This document shows, in pieces, positions 17,063 to 25,163 of a DNA stretch of 64,000 nt; position 1 is the first letter of the stretch, and every line of letters starts with the position of its first letter. The translations under genes were made by a program, and so were the position numbers. The DNA lies in contig JAWMQQ010000003.1 in the NCBI GenBank assembly GCA_033283385.1, positions 1-64,000 on the forward strand, given 5' to 3'. The notes beneath the pieces are model-generated. The model searched no databases. It was not told the DNA's origin and was given only the letters and a program-made list of their open reading frames with translations. This DNA is from Mangrovimicrobium sp033283385 (GTDB lineage: Bacteria; Pseudomonadota; Gammaproteobacteria; Pseudomonadales; Halieaceae).

Positions 17063-19312
17063 CTAGTTGCCGAACAGCTTCTGGAACCAGTCACTCAGCG
17101 GGTTCGGGCGATCCGAACAGTTGCTGCGCTGCTTCGGCTCGGAGCCGGTGATAAACGGCATCAGCCTGGCATTGGGGCAGCCCTCGCCGGTGAGGTAGCC
17201 GGTCTGGCTGTCGATCCAGTGGGTCTCCATGCCATCCGGCATGCGGTAGGCCAGCGGCCGGTGGCTGGCGCGGGCCATGAAGTGCGCCCACACTTTCAGC
17301 GCCCCGCTACTGCCGGTAAGCCCGGTGCCGCCGTTGTCGTCGCGGCCGATCCAGCTGACGGTCAGCAGGTCGCCGGAGAATCCCGCGAACCATGAATCGC
17401 GGCCATCGTTGGTGGTGCCGGTCTTGCCCGCCACGTCGAAATCCTGCGGCAGGTAGCGGTAGACGCCGCGCCCGGTGCCCTCGCGCACTACCGAGCGCAG
17501 GGCGTAGTGCAGCAGGTTCACTGCCTGCAGGCTCACGGTGCGGTCGTACTCCAGCGGGTAGCGGTGCAGCGGCTCGCCGCGGGCGTCGACGATATCGCGG
17601 ATGCTGCGCAGCGGGGTGCGGAAGCCGCCGGCGGCGATGGTCTGGTACATCCCGGCCAGGTCGATGGGGGCGTAGCCGCCCACGCCCAGGGTGACCGCGG
17701 GTACCGGCGGGATATAACCCTCGATGCCGAGGCGGTGCAGCATATCCACCACGGAATCGATACCCAGCTCTATACCCAGGTGCGCTGTCGCCAGGTTGTA
17801 GGAATTGGCCAGCCCCTGGTAGAGCAGGATGTTGCCGTGTGCCATGCGGTCGAAATTGCGCGGCTCCCAGGTCTCGCCGCCCGAGAGCGGCACGGAGAAG
17901 GGCTCGTCGGGGATGATCGTCGCCAGCGAATAGTGGGTGGGGCGCTCCAGCGCCGTCAGGTAGACCGCGGGCTTGAGCAGCGAACCGGCGGGACGACGGG
18001 TATCGAGGGCGCGATTGAAGCCGGCGAACTTCGCCTGCCGGCCGCCGACCAGCGCCACCACCTCGCCGCTGTCCACGCGGGTAACCACAGAGGCGCTCTC
18101 CAGCCCGCCTTTCTTATCCAGCTGGTTCAGCACGTCGGTGGTGCTGCGCTCCAGCTGGCGCTGCAGGATCGGGTCGAAAGCGGTGAAGATGGACAGGCCG
18201 AGGGTCGCCAGGTCCTCCTCCCGGTACTCCAGCCGCAGCTGCCGGCGCACCAGGTCGAGGTAGGCGGGGAAGCTGTCGCGCACGCGGTGGGTGCGGTTCA
18301 GGTCCAGCGGTTTCGCCTTGGCGGCATCGGCCTGCTGCCGGGTGATTACGCCCTGCTCGGCCATCGCATCCAGCACCACGTTGCGGCGCTCGCGGGCGCG
18401 CTCGGGATTGCGCCGGGGGTTGTACAGCGAGGGCCCCTTGATCATGCCGATCAGCAGCGCCTGCTGGTGCAGCGCGAGGTGTTGCAGCGGCGTATCGAAA
18501 TAGTGGCGCGAGGCCAGGGCGAAGCCGTGAATGGCCCGCGGCCCCTCCTGGCCGAGGTAGACCTCGTTGACATAGCTCTCGAGAATCTGGTCCTTGCTGT
18601 AATGCAACTCCAGCAGCACCGCCATCAGCAGCTCGTTGACCTTGCGCAGCAAGGTGCGCTCAGGGGAGAGGTAGTAGTTCTTCACCAGCTGCTGGGTGAT
18701 GGTACTGCCGCCGGCCACCACGCGACCGGAGCGCATGTTGCTGAAGGCGGCGCGGGCGATGCCGGTGATGGAAAACCCCCAGTGCTGGTAAAAATGCTGG
18801 TCCTCGACCGCCAGCAGCCCCTTGCGCAGGGTGTCGGGCACCTCTTTCAGGCGCACCAGCATGCGGTCTTCGCCGTGCTTGGGGTAGATGCCGCCGATCT
18901 GCACCGGGTCCAGCCGCATCAGGTCGACGTTGCGGCCGGCTTCGGTGATCGACTGCACGCGGTCGTTCTGGATATCCAGCCGCACCTGCCGCGCCGGCTC
19001 GCGCTCGCCGGGAAAGTCGAAACCGCGGGTGTAGATCTCGAAGCGGCCGCGGTTGCGCGCCACCTGTCCCGGGCCGCGGGCGTAGCCGACCTTGCGGTAA
19101 CCGAGGATGTCCAGTTCGTAGGCCAGGTCGTCCGGGTCCAGGGACGCCCCCTCGAACAGCTCCAGCGGCCGGGCGTACACCTTGGCCGGCAGCGCCCACA
19201 TCTTGTCGGTAAAGGTGGCGGTGATACGGGCGTCCAGGAAAACCAGGTATCCGGCTCCCAGCACCAGGCACACGAGGAAAAGCTTGAGGAGTGTATGGCG
19301 GGTTTTCAGCAT
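17063..19312 (-). CDS. mrcB: penicillin-binding protein 1b, bifunctional transglycosylase/transpeptidase
   Basis: Class A PBP of 749 aa that polymerises and crosslinks peptidoglycan. One N-terminal transmembrane helix (about 9-26), then a UB2H-like domain (about 55-140). The GT51 domain has the catalytic glutamate Glu170 in AVEDQHFYQHWG and GGSTITQQLVKN. The transpeptidase has SLLK (Ser444), SYN in NSYNLATAHLG, and KTGTTND. The UB2H domain identifies 1b rather than 1a and is where LpoB-type activators bind in E. coli. Convergent with the PLD gene with zero bases between stop codons. Confidence 0.96.
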   Translation of the reverse strand: MLKTRHTLLKLFLVCLVLGAGYLVFLDARITATFTDKMWALPAKVYARPLELFEGASLDPDDLAYELDILGYRKVGYARGPGQVARNRGRFEIYTRGFDFPGEREPARQVRLDIQNDRVQSITEAGRNVDLMRLDPVQIGGIYPKHGEDRMLVRLKEVPDTLRKGLLAVEDQHFYQHWGFSITGIARAAFSNMRSGRVVAGGSTITQQLVKNYYLSPERTLLRKVNELLMAVLLELHYSKDQILESYVNEVYLGQEGPRAIHGFALASRHYFDTPLQHLALHQQALLIGMIKGPSLYNPRRNPERARERRNVVLDAMAEQGVITRQQADAAKAKPLDLNRTHRVRDSFPAYLDLVRRQLRLEYREEDLATLGLSIFTAFDPILQRQLERSTTDVLNQLDKKGGLESASVVTRVDSGEVVALVGGRQAKFAGFNRALDTRRPAGSLLKPAVYLTALERPTHYSLATIIPDEPFSVPLSGGETWEPRNFDRMAHGNILLYQGLANSYNLATAHLGIELGIDSVVDMLHRLGIEGYIPPVPAVTLGVGGYAPIDLAGMYQTIAAGGFRTPLRSIRDIVDARGEPLHRYPLEYDRTVSLQAVNLLHYALRSVVREGTGRGVYRYLPQDFDVAGKTGTTNDGRDSWFAGFSGDLLTVSWIGRDDNGGTGLTGSSGALKVWAHFMARASHRPLAYRMPDGMETHWIDSQTGYLTGEGCPNARLMPFITGSEPKQRSNCSDRPNPLSDWFQKLFGN

Positions 19313-19394
19313 GGTCAGCGAGTGTACACCAGTGCCGCTTCTAATCGCGCGGTGAATCCGGATAATACCCAGCTCAGACAGAGGACGTTAGCGT

Positions 19395-20399
19395 ATGCAA
19401 AAGAAATACATCGCCTACGGCATCGGCGCCGCCCTGGTGGACACCGAGGTCAAGGTCAAGGACAACGAACTGGTGAAGATGGGCGTCGAGAAGGGCCTGA
19501 TGACGCTGGTGGATGCCGAGCGGCAGGCCGAACTGCTGGGCCACCTCGAAGGGCACCTGGTCACCGCCAGCCACGCCAGCGGCGGAAGTGCGGGCAACTC
19601 GATGATCGCCACCGCACTGTTTGGCGGACGGACCTTCATGTCCTGCAAGGTCGCCGCCGACAGCGACGGCGATATCTACCTCGCGGACCTGGAGTCCGCC
19701 GGCGTCGATCACTGCATGAACGGCCAGCGCGGGGCGGGCATGACCGGCAAGTGCCTGGTGCTCATCTCCCCCGACGCCGAGCGCAGCATGAACACCCACC
19801 TCGCCATCAGCGAGACGCTGTCGGTGGAGCAGGTGGTGCCCGAGGCCATCGCCGACTCCGAGTACCTGTACCTCGAGGGCTACCTGGTCACCTCCCCCAC
19901 CGGCCGCGCCGCCGCCATCGCCGCGCGCGAGGCCGCCGAAGCCGCGGGAGTGAAAACCAGCATCAGCTTTTCCGACCCGGGCATGGTGCAATTCTTTCGC
20001 GACGGCCTGCAGGAGATGATGGGCGAGCGCGTCAACCTCGTGTTCTGTAACGAGGCCGAGGCACTCGGCTGGGGCCAGACCGACGAGCTCGCGGTCGCGG
20101 TCGAAAGGCTCAAGCTGGTAACCGACAGCTTCGTCATCACTCGCGGAGGCGAGGGAGCCATCACTTTCGACGGCGCGGAGCTGGCGGAGATTCCGCCGCA
20201 CAAGGTCGAGGCGGTCAACACAAACGGTGCGGGCGACATGTTCGCCGGTGCCTTCCTCTACGCGCTATCGCGCGGCGAAGGCTTCACCACCGCCGGGCGC
20301 TTTGCCAGCCTCGCCGCCGGCACGGTGGTCACCCGCTACGGGCCGCGCCTGCCGGCGGCTGAATACTCCGCCCTGCGCCGTGAGTTTTTCGGCAACTGA
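19395..20399 (+). CDS. PfkB-family sugar/nucleoside kinase (adenosine kinase-like)
   Basis: 334-aa ribokinase-fold kinase. The N-terminal GGSAGNSMIATALFGG is the substrate-binding PfkB motif; the C-terminal NTNGAGDMFAGAFLYALS holds the anion-hole GAGD and catalytic aspartate (about residue 278). The overall layout resembles adenosine-kinase-like proteins of gammaproteobacteria, but the substrate cannot be read from sequence; ribose, inosine/guanosine or fructose derivatives remain possible. It stands alone between the divergent mrcB and convergent polB. Confidence 0.85.
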   Translation: MQKKYIAYGIGAALVDTEVKVKDNELVKMGVEKGLMTLVDAERQAELLGHLEGHLVTASHASGGSAGNSMIATALFGGRTFMSCKVAADSDGDIYLADLESAGVDHCMNGQRGAGMTGKCLVLISPDAERSMNTHLAISETLSVEQVVPEAIADSEYLYLEGYLVTSPTGRAAAIAAREAAEAAGVKTSISFSDPGMVQFFRDGLQEMMGERVNLVFCNEAEALGWGQTDELAVAVERLKLVTDSFVITRGGEGAITFDGAELAEIPPHKVEAVNTNGAGDMFAGAFLYALSRGEGFTTAGRFASLAAGTVVTRYGPRLPAAEYSALRREFFGN

Positions 20400-20416
20400 C
20401 CGCGATCGGCATTTCT

Positions 20417-20510
20417 GTAGGAGCCTGCTACGCCCGAGCGCGGACCGAGGCGATCGCGATTTTTGTAGGAGCGCGCTCTGCGCGCGATCGCCTGCGTAGC
20501 AGGCTCCTAC
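20417..20510. repeat. GTAG-headed palindromic repeat array R4
   Basis: Two direct heads (GTAGGAGCCTGC at 20417 and GTAGGAGCGCGC at 20465) and a terminal inverse GCAGGCTCCTAC ending at 20510, between the convergent kinase and polB. The internal segment CCCGAGCGCGGACCGAGGCG recurs almost unchanged in array R10. Confidence 0.9.
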
Positions 20511-20518
20511 GACGGGCC

Positions 20519-22873
20519 TCAGAACAGGCCGATTTGCGTGTCGACCAACTCGTGGAACGAGGTACCCAAAAAGCCGAGGATGCCGTCGGCCACCGGCTGC
20601 AGCTGGCGTTCGATGTAGTGCTCGTAGTCCAGCGGCGCCAGCGGCTTTGCCGCGGGCTCGGCGCCGGCGGTGGTGATCACGTACTCGACCCACTCTCCGC
20701 GCGCCGGTGACGGCAGGCCGCGCCCCGGGTACAGCCGCGCCGCCTGCACGTGCGGCGGCACGTTGCGCTCGTACTCCTCGAGCCGGCGGCGCAGGCGCTT
20801 GCGGTAGGTGAGCCTGCCGTCGGCCTCACCGGCCCGCACCTGGGCCGCGGTCTCACGCACGTAGTCCTCGTAGGGTTCCCCGAAAAACACCCGGCGGTAG
20901 AGCTCCTCCTGGAAGCCCCGGGCCAGGCGTGTCCAGTCCGTGCGCACGTTTTCCAGGCCCTTGAAGACCAGCCGCTCGCCGGCCCTGGAAGTCACCACCC
21001 CGGCGTAGCGCTTCTTGCTGCCCTTGTCCGAGCCGCGCACGGTGGGCATCAGGAAGCGCCGGTAGTGGGTCTCGAACTCCAGTTCCAGGGCGCAGTCCAG
21101 GGAGAATTCCGCGGCGATGGTCTCGCGCCACCACAGGTTCAACTCCGCCTGCAGGGCGCGGCCGGTGGCCTGGGCGCTCTCGTTGTCGCTCGCCTCCGGG
21201 AGCCAGACGAACACCGAATCGGTATCCCCGTAGATCACCCGGTGGCCGGACTGCTCGATGCGCTCGCGGGTGCGCTGCAGTATCTCGTGGCCGCGACGGG
21301 TGATGGAGCTGGCCAGGCGGGCGTCGAAGAAGCGGCAGCCGGGGGTGCCCAGCACGCCGTAGAAACTGTTCATGATGATCTTGATCGCCTGCGACAGCGG
21401 CCCGTCGCCCGCCGCCTTGGCGGCGTCGCGTTGCGACCAGAGCTGCTCGATCAGCTGCGGCAGGATGTGCCCTTCGCGGGCGAAGTGCGCGCCGATAAAC
21501 CCGGGCACGGTGTCCGCCTCGTCCAGCTCGCCGGACACCCCCAGCGCCAAACCCAGCGGGTCGATGCGGAAGGTGCGGATAATGCTCGGGTACAGGCTCT
21601 TGAAGTCCAGCACCAGCACGTGGTCGTAGATGCCGGGAATCGAGTCCAGTACATAACCGCCGGGGCTGGCGATCAACTCGCTGCTGGCGTTCGGGGCGAC
21701 GTAACCCGCGCGATGCAGGCGCGGCAGGTAGAGGTTGTCGAAGGAGGCCACCGAGCCGCCCATGCGATCCATGTTCAGGCCGGTCATGGCGGCGCGGGCG
21801 ACGGCGAAATCCAGCAGCGCGGTGTGCTGGAAGATGGCGGTGACCAGTTCGCAGTCCTTCAGGTTGTAGGCCGCCAGCGCCGTCTTGTCCTCGGCGAACA
21901 GCCGGCCGATCTCGGCGCCGCGGTCACCGCCCTCGATCAATTTGGCCTCGCCCAGCAACGCCCCCGCCACGTTGTTCAGCGAGAAACTCTCGAAGTTGTA
22001 GAAAGCCGCGCGCAGCATGTCGATGCCGTCGATCACCACGCGGCCGGGGCACTGCAGGGTACGGCGCTCGCCGCCGTCCGCGGGCTCGCGCCAGTGCACC
22101 GGCCGGCGATCGCGGCCCAGCAGCAGGCGCTTGCCGTGCTGCTCCGCCACCCGCTGCAGGTACCAGCAATCGAAGTTGATGACGTTCCAGCCGATCAGCA
22201 CATCCGGGTCGTAGTCGGCCAGCCAGTCGAGGAAGGCCTCCAGCACCTGCTCCTGGGAACTGCAGGTTTGCACGTAGTCCTGCTGCGCCCCCTCGCCCAG
22301 CATGAACACCCGGCGCACCTCGCCCTGGGGGCCCACGCCGTGCACCGCGATGGAAAAGAGCTGCACCCCCTCCATCGCGGTCTCGATATCGAAGGACGCC
22401 AGCTTCAGCGCGGGACGAAAGGGTGCGCCGCGCATCTGCGGCCGCTGCATGCGCAGGCAGCCTCCGCGCCCGGTAATCTCGCCGCGCAGTTCGGCGCCGC
22501 CGGCGACGAAGCGCTCCATGAGGTAGCGCTCGGCGGGATTGATATCCGCTTCCAGCGGGTCCAGCCCGGCATCGCGCAGCCGGTCGGCGAGTCCGCGGGC
22601 ACGGCGGTAGCTCGGGTGGTACAACCCGACCACGTCGCGCAGGTGAAAATCGCGCAGCTGCAACTCGCGCACCTCGAGCCCCGGCTCGCTCGCGATCAGG
22701 CCCTGCGCCCGCGGCAGCTCGGAACTGGCGAGAAAGAACACCGCGCGCTCGCCCTCGACCACCGCGCAAAGCGGGCCGCGCTCGGTGGCGAACCAGAACT
22801 CCAGTTCCACCCCCGCAGGGCCGTCGCGCCAGTGGCGGCTGAGCAGGAAGCCGGAGATGCGCTCCATGTTCAC
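20519..22873 (-). CDS. polB: DNA polymerase II (family B)
   Basis: 784-aa family B polymerase with 3'-5' exonuclease, used in restart and bypass synthesis. Exonuclease motif Exo I is ASFDIET (about 168-174). The polymerase motifs are intact: A as DFKSLYPSIIRTFRIDP, B as KIIMNSFYGVLGTPG, and C as YGDTDSVFVW with the two metal aspartates. The length matches E. coli Pol II (783 aa). The start is the first Met or the Met two codons later. No LexA box with the usual spacing was found in the short upstream region, so SOS control is not evident. Confidence 0.97.
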   Translation of the reverse strand: MNMERISGFLLSRHWRDGPAGVELEFWFATERGPLCAVVEGERAVFFLASSELPRAQGLIASEPGLEVRELQLRDFHLRDVVGLYHPSYRRARGLADRLRDAGLDPLEADINPAERYLMERFVAGGAELRGEITGRGGCLRMQRPQMRGAPFRPALKLASFDIETAMEGVQLFSIAVHGVGPQGEVRRVFMLGEGAQQDYVQTCSSQEQVLEAFLDWLADYDPDVLIGWNVINFDCWYLQRVAEQHGKRLLLGRDRRPVHWREPADGGERRTLQCPGRVVIDGIDMLRAAFYNFESFSLNNVAGALLGEAKLIEGGDRGAEIGRLFAEDKTALAAYNLKDCELVTAIFQHTALLDFAVARAAMTGLNMDRMGGSVASFDNLYLPRLHRAGYVAPNASSELIASPGGYVLDSIPGIYDHVLVLDFKSLYPSIIRTFRIDPLGLALGVSGELDEADTVPGFIGAHFAREGHILPQLIEQLWSQRDAAKAAGDGPLSQAIKIIMNSFYGVLGTPGCRFFDARLASSITRRGHEILQRTRERIEQSGHRVIYGDTDSVFVWLPEASDNESAQATGRALQAELNLWWRETIAAEFSLDCALELEFETHYRRFLMPTVRGSDKGSKKRYAGVVTSRAGERLVFKGLENVRTDWTRLARGFQEELYRRVFFGEPYEDYVRETAAQVRAGEADGRLTYRKRLRRRLEEYERNVPPHVQAARLYPGRGLPSPARGEWVEYVITTAGAEPAAKPLAPLDYEHYIERQLQPVADGILGFLGTSFHELVDTQIGLF

Positions 22874-22952
22874 TGTCGTTCCCTTGTCACAGCCGCGCGG
22901 CAGCGCGTAAGCTATGCCGCGCCAACGCGGACATCATCCAGAAGGTACTCCC

Positions 22953-23300
22953 ATGAACAAGCCGGTCATCAAGCCCGATCCTCTCTACCAGTTATTGCGC
23001 AACGAGGATATCAAGGGTTTCAACGAGATGCGGGACAAACTGGATACCAGCGAGCTGAAAAGCGGCGATTATCGCGGCCGCGACCTGCGCAACATGAATG
23101 CCGACGGGCTGGATTTCAGCAACTCCTACTTCCGCAACGCCGACCTGTCGGGCATCGACTTCCGCAATACCAACCTCGAGGGCGCCAGCCTGCTGGACGC
23201 CAAGCTCTCGGGCACCTACTTCCCCCGGGAGCTCTCCGCTGCGGAGATCCGGCTGTCGCTGGATACCGGCACGCGGCTGCGTTATTCCGACAAGGATTGA
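22953..23300 (+). CDS. pentapeptide-repeat protein
   Basis: 115 aa; the ATG at 22953 has AAGGT upstream. The centre (about residues 40-85) consists of A(D/N)LxG-type pentapeptide repeats, for example FRNADLSGIDFRNTNLEGAS, which form a right-handed quadrilateral beta helix. The flanks are short and charged. Pentapeptide proteins include DNA mimics that shield gyrase, but with only about eight repeats no role can be claimed. Divergent from polB (79 bp apart). Confidence 0.85.
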   Translation: MNKPVIKPDPLYQLLRNEDIKGFNEMRDKLDTSELKSGDYRGRDLRNMNADGLDFSNSYFRNADLSGIDFRNTNLEGASLLDAKLSGTYFPRELSAAEIRLSLDTGTRLRYSDKD

Positions 23301-23304
23301 CCCC

Positions 23305-23440
23305 GCAGGAGCGCGATCAGCCGTTGCCTACGAAGGGCGAATCGCCTGCGTAGCAGGCTCCTACGGCACGAGCCTGTAGGAGCGTACGCACGCGATGAAG
23401 TCCCCGCCAAACCTCGATCGCCCGCGTAGCGGGCTCCTAC
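23305..23440. repeat. GTAG-headed palindromic repeat array R5
   Basis: Degenerate direct head GCAGGAGCGCGAT at 23305, an inverse unit ending CTCCTAC (about 23364), a second direct head GTAGGAGCG (23376) and a final inverse ending 23440. It fills the gap between the convergent pentapeptide and DUF2333 genes. Confidence 0.85.
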
Positions 23441-23448
23441 AGTGAAAG

Positions 23449-24495
23449 TCAGCCCTGGAGGAGCAGGTCGCGCAGGTCGATGATCGCGGCGTTGGCGCGG
23501 CTGATATAGGAAGCCATCACCAGCGAGTGATTCGCCAGCAGTCCGAAGCCGGTGCCGTTGAGAATCATCGGGCTCCAGATCGGCTCCTGGGTCCCCTCCA
23601 GCTCGCGGATGATCTGCTGCAGGCTGACCAGCGCATTCTTCTGCTTGAGCACGTCGCCGAAGTCCACCTCCACCGCCTTGAGGAAATGGATCAGCGCCCA
23701 GGTGGTGCCGCGCGCCTCGTAGAAAGTGTCGTCGATCTGCAGCCAGGGCGTCTTCACGACCATCTCGCCCGGCGCGGGCGTGGACTGGCTGGCCCCGGCC
23801 TCACCGGCCAGGTCCGTATTCACCCGGCGCTGGCCGACACTGGCGGTCAGCCGCTGGGATAGCGAGCCCAGCCGGGTATTCACGGTGGACAGCCAGGTGC
23901 GCAGGTTGTCGGCGCGGGCGTAGAACTGCGCATCCGGGCTCTGCTTGTCCGAGAGCCGGCGGAAATAGCGGTCGGTGTAGTCCAGCGCCTTGCCGAATTC
24001 GGATTCGGAAGACGGCAGGATCCAGCTGTTGGAGTCGAAGTGGTAGCGCGGCTCCGCTTCCGCGAGGTCCTTGTCCTCGGTGGACTGTGACTGCGACCGG
24101 CTGAAGGATTCGCGCATGGCGCGGGACAGGTCGCGCACCTGCACCAGCGCGCCGAATTCCCAGCTCGGCATGTTGTCCAGCCAGAGCCCGGGCGGGAAGC
24201 GGTCGTTGTGCAGGTAGCCGCCGGGTTTGTGCAGCAGCGTATCCATCACCCCCATCAACGCAGCGGTGGTGACCGAGCCGGTGACCACCTCGCTGCCGTC
24301 CCGGGCGGCGTACCCGGCGGCTTTCTGGCGCACGTCGAACTGGGCCGGCTCGCGGCTCCAGTACATACCGAGCACGATCGCGACCAGCAGGTAGACCAGC
24401 ACGAGGATCAGCACCCAGCGGGTGAGCCGGCCGTTCGGGGACATCTCGATCAGCGTGTCCCGCCAATCTGCCAGGGTCTGGGTTACTGCATTCAT
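23449..24495 (-). CDS. DUF2333 family membrane protein
   Basis: 348 aa of unknown function. One transmembrane helix near the N-terminus (about 26-46, WVLILVLVYLLVAIVLGMYW), then a large, mainly helical periplasmic domain with a glutamine/serine-rich stretch (about 130-150). The sequence matches my memory of the DUF2333/COG5345 family in gammaproteobacteria. It follows the PCuAC gene after 31 bp on the same strand, so they are probably cotranscribed. Confidence 0.8.
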   Translation of the reverse strand: MNAVTQTLADWRDTLIEMSPNGRLTRWVLILVLVYLLVAIVLGMYWSREPAQFDVRQKAAGYAARDGSEVVTGSVTTAALMGVMDTLLHKPGGYLHNDRFPPGLWLDNMPSWEFGALVQVRDLSRAMRESFSRSQSQSTEDKDLAEAEPRYHFDSNSWILPSSESEFGKALDYTDRYFRRLSDKQSPDAQFYARADNLRTWLSTVNTRLGSLSQRLTASVGQRRVNTDLAGEAGASQSTPAPGEMVVKTPWLQIDDTFYEARGTTWALIHFLKAVEVDFGDVLKQKNALVSLQQIIRELEGTQEPIWSPMILNGTGFGLLANHSLVMASYISRANAAIIDLRDLLLQG

Positions 24496-24526
24496 TCGCC
24501 TGTTACCTTCTGTTGAATTCGCGCCG

Positions 24527-25009
24527 TCACTGATGTGCGCTGTGGTCTTCGTGCCGGTTTTCGCCCGGATCGTCGCGAGGGTCGTCGCGGCTCACCAGCG
24601 CCTCGGTGCACAGCTGCCCCTGCGGGGCCAGGGTTACGCAAAGCTGCCGGGTCTCGCCGGGGCTGGGCATACGCTCCAGGCCGAAGAGCATCAGGTGCTT
24701 CCCACCCGGTGCCAGCGACTCCGTCTGCCCGGGCGCCACTGTCAGTGTAGTCAATCGCTCCATGCGCGTGCGGCCGTCCTCCTCGCGGGTGACGTGAATT
24801 TCAGCGCTGCTCGCCCCGGCAACCGTCGCGCCGGTAATCGTCAGCGGGGTGTCGCCGCTGTTGCGGATATCGAAGTACGCCGCGGTCATCGACTGCGTCG
24901 GCGGCAGCGCGCGAATCCACGCCCCCGACAGGCTGCCGGCCGGCGCTGCCTGTGCGAGGGGCGGCAGGGTCAGGGCAAACAGCAGCGGAACACAACGGCG
25001 ATGACGCAC
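24527..25009 (-). CDS. PCuAC periplasmic copper chaperone
   Basis: 160 aa from a GTG start preceded by GGAGAG. The signal peptide ends LTLPPLAQA. The copper motif is exact: a His, ten residues, Met (HVTREEDGRTRM), then 21 residues to HLM, i.e. H-x10-M-x21-HxM. The cupredoxin-like domain carries Cu(I), typically to the CuA site of cytochrome oxidase. The C-terminal tail NRHEDHSAHQ adds three histidines that may also bind metal. It is not next to a SenC/SCO gene here; its partners are DUF2333 and the divergent dsbD. Confidence 0.9.
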   Translation of the reverse strand: MRHRRCVPLLFALTLPPLAQAAPAGSLSGAWIRALPPTQSMTAAYFDIRNSGDTPLTITGATVAGASSAEIHVTREEDGRTRMERLTTLTVAPGQTESLAPGGKHLMLFGLERMPSPGETRQLCVTLAPQGQLCTEALVSRDDPRDDPGENRHEDHSAHQ

Positions 25010-25163
25010 GGGGGGCTCTCCGGGGAAAACTATTGTTATGGCGGGCTGTCGCAGACTATACCATTTGCGGACTACGCGGCGCAGTTCGTTGCATTGGGGT
25101 ATGGCGCAAGCGCTGCTAGAATGCCTCGCACAACGGCCACGCGCCCCATCACCAAGGATTCCC

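Noticed and set aside
22874..22920. Possible LexA box before polB (CTGT...ACAG)
   Set aside because: The half-sites are 20 bp overall with the wrong spacing for the gammaproteobacterial SOS box.
20750..23353. Plus-strand open frame of 867 codons opposite polB
   Set aside because: It is a GC-rich antisense frame; low-complexity His/Gln/Ala/Val composition and full overlap with a well-conserved polymerase make it a shadow. The same holds for long frames opposite mrcB, accC and trpE-trpG.
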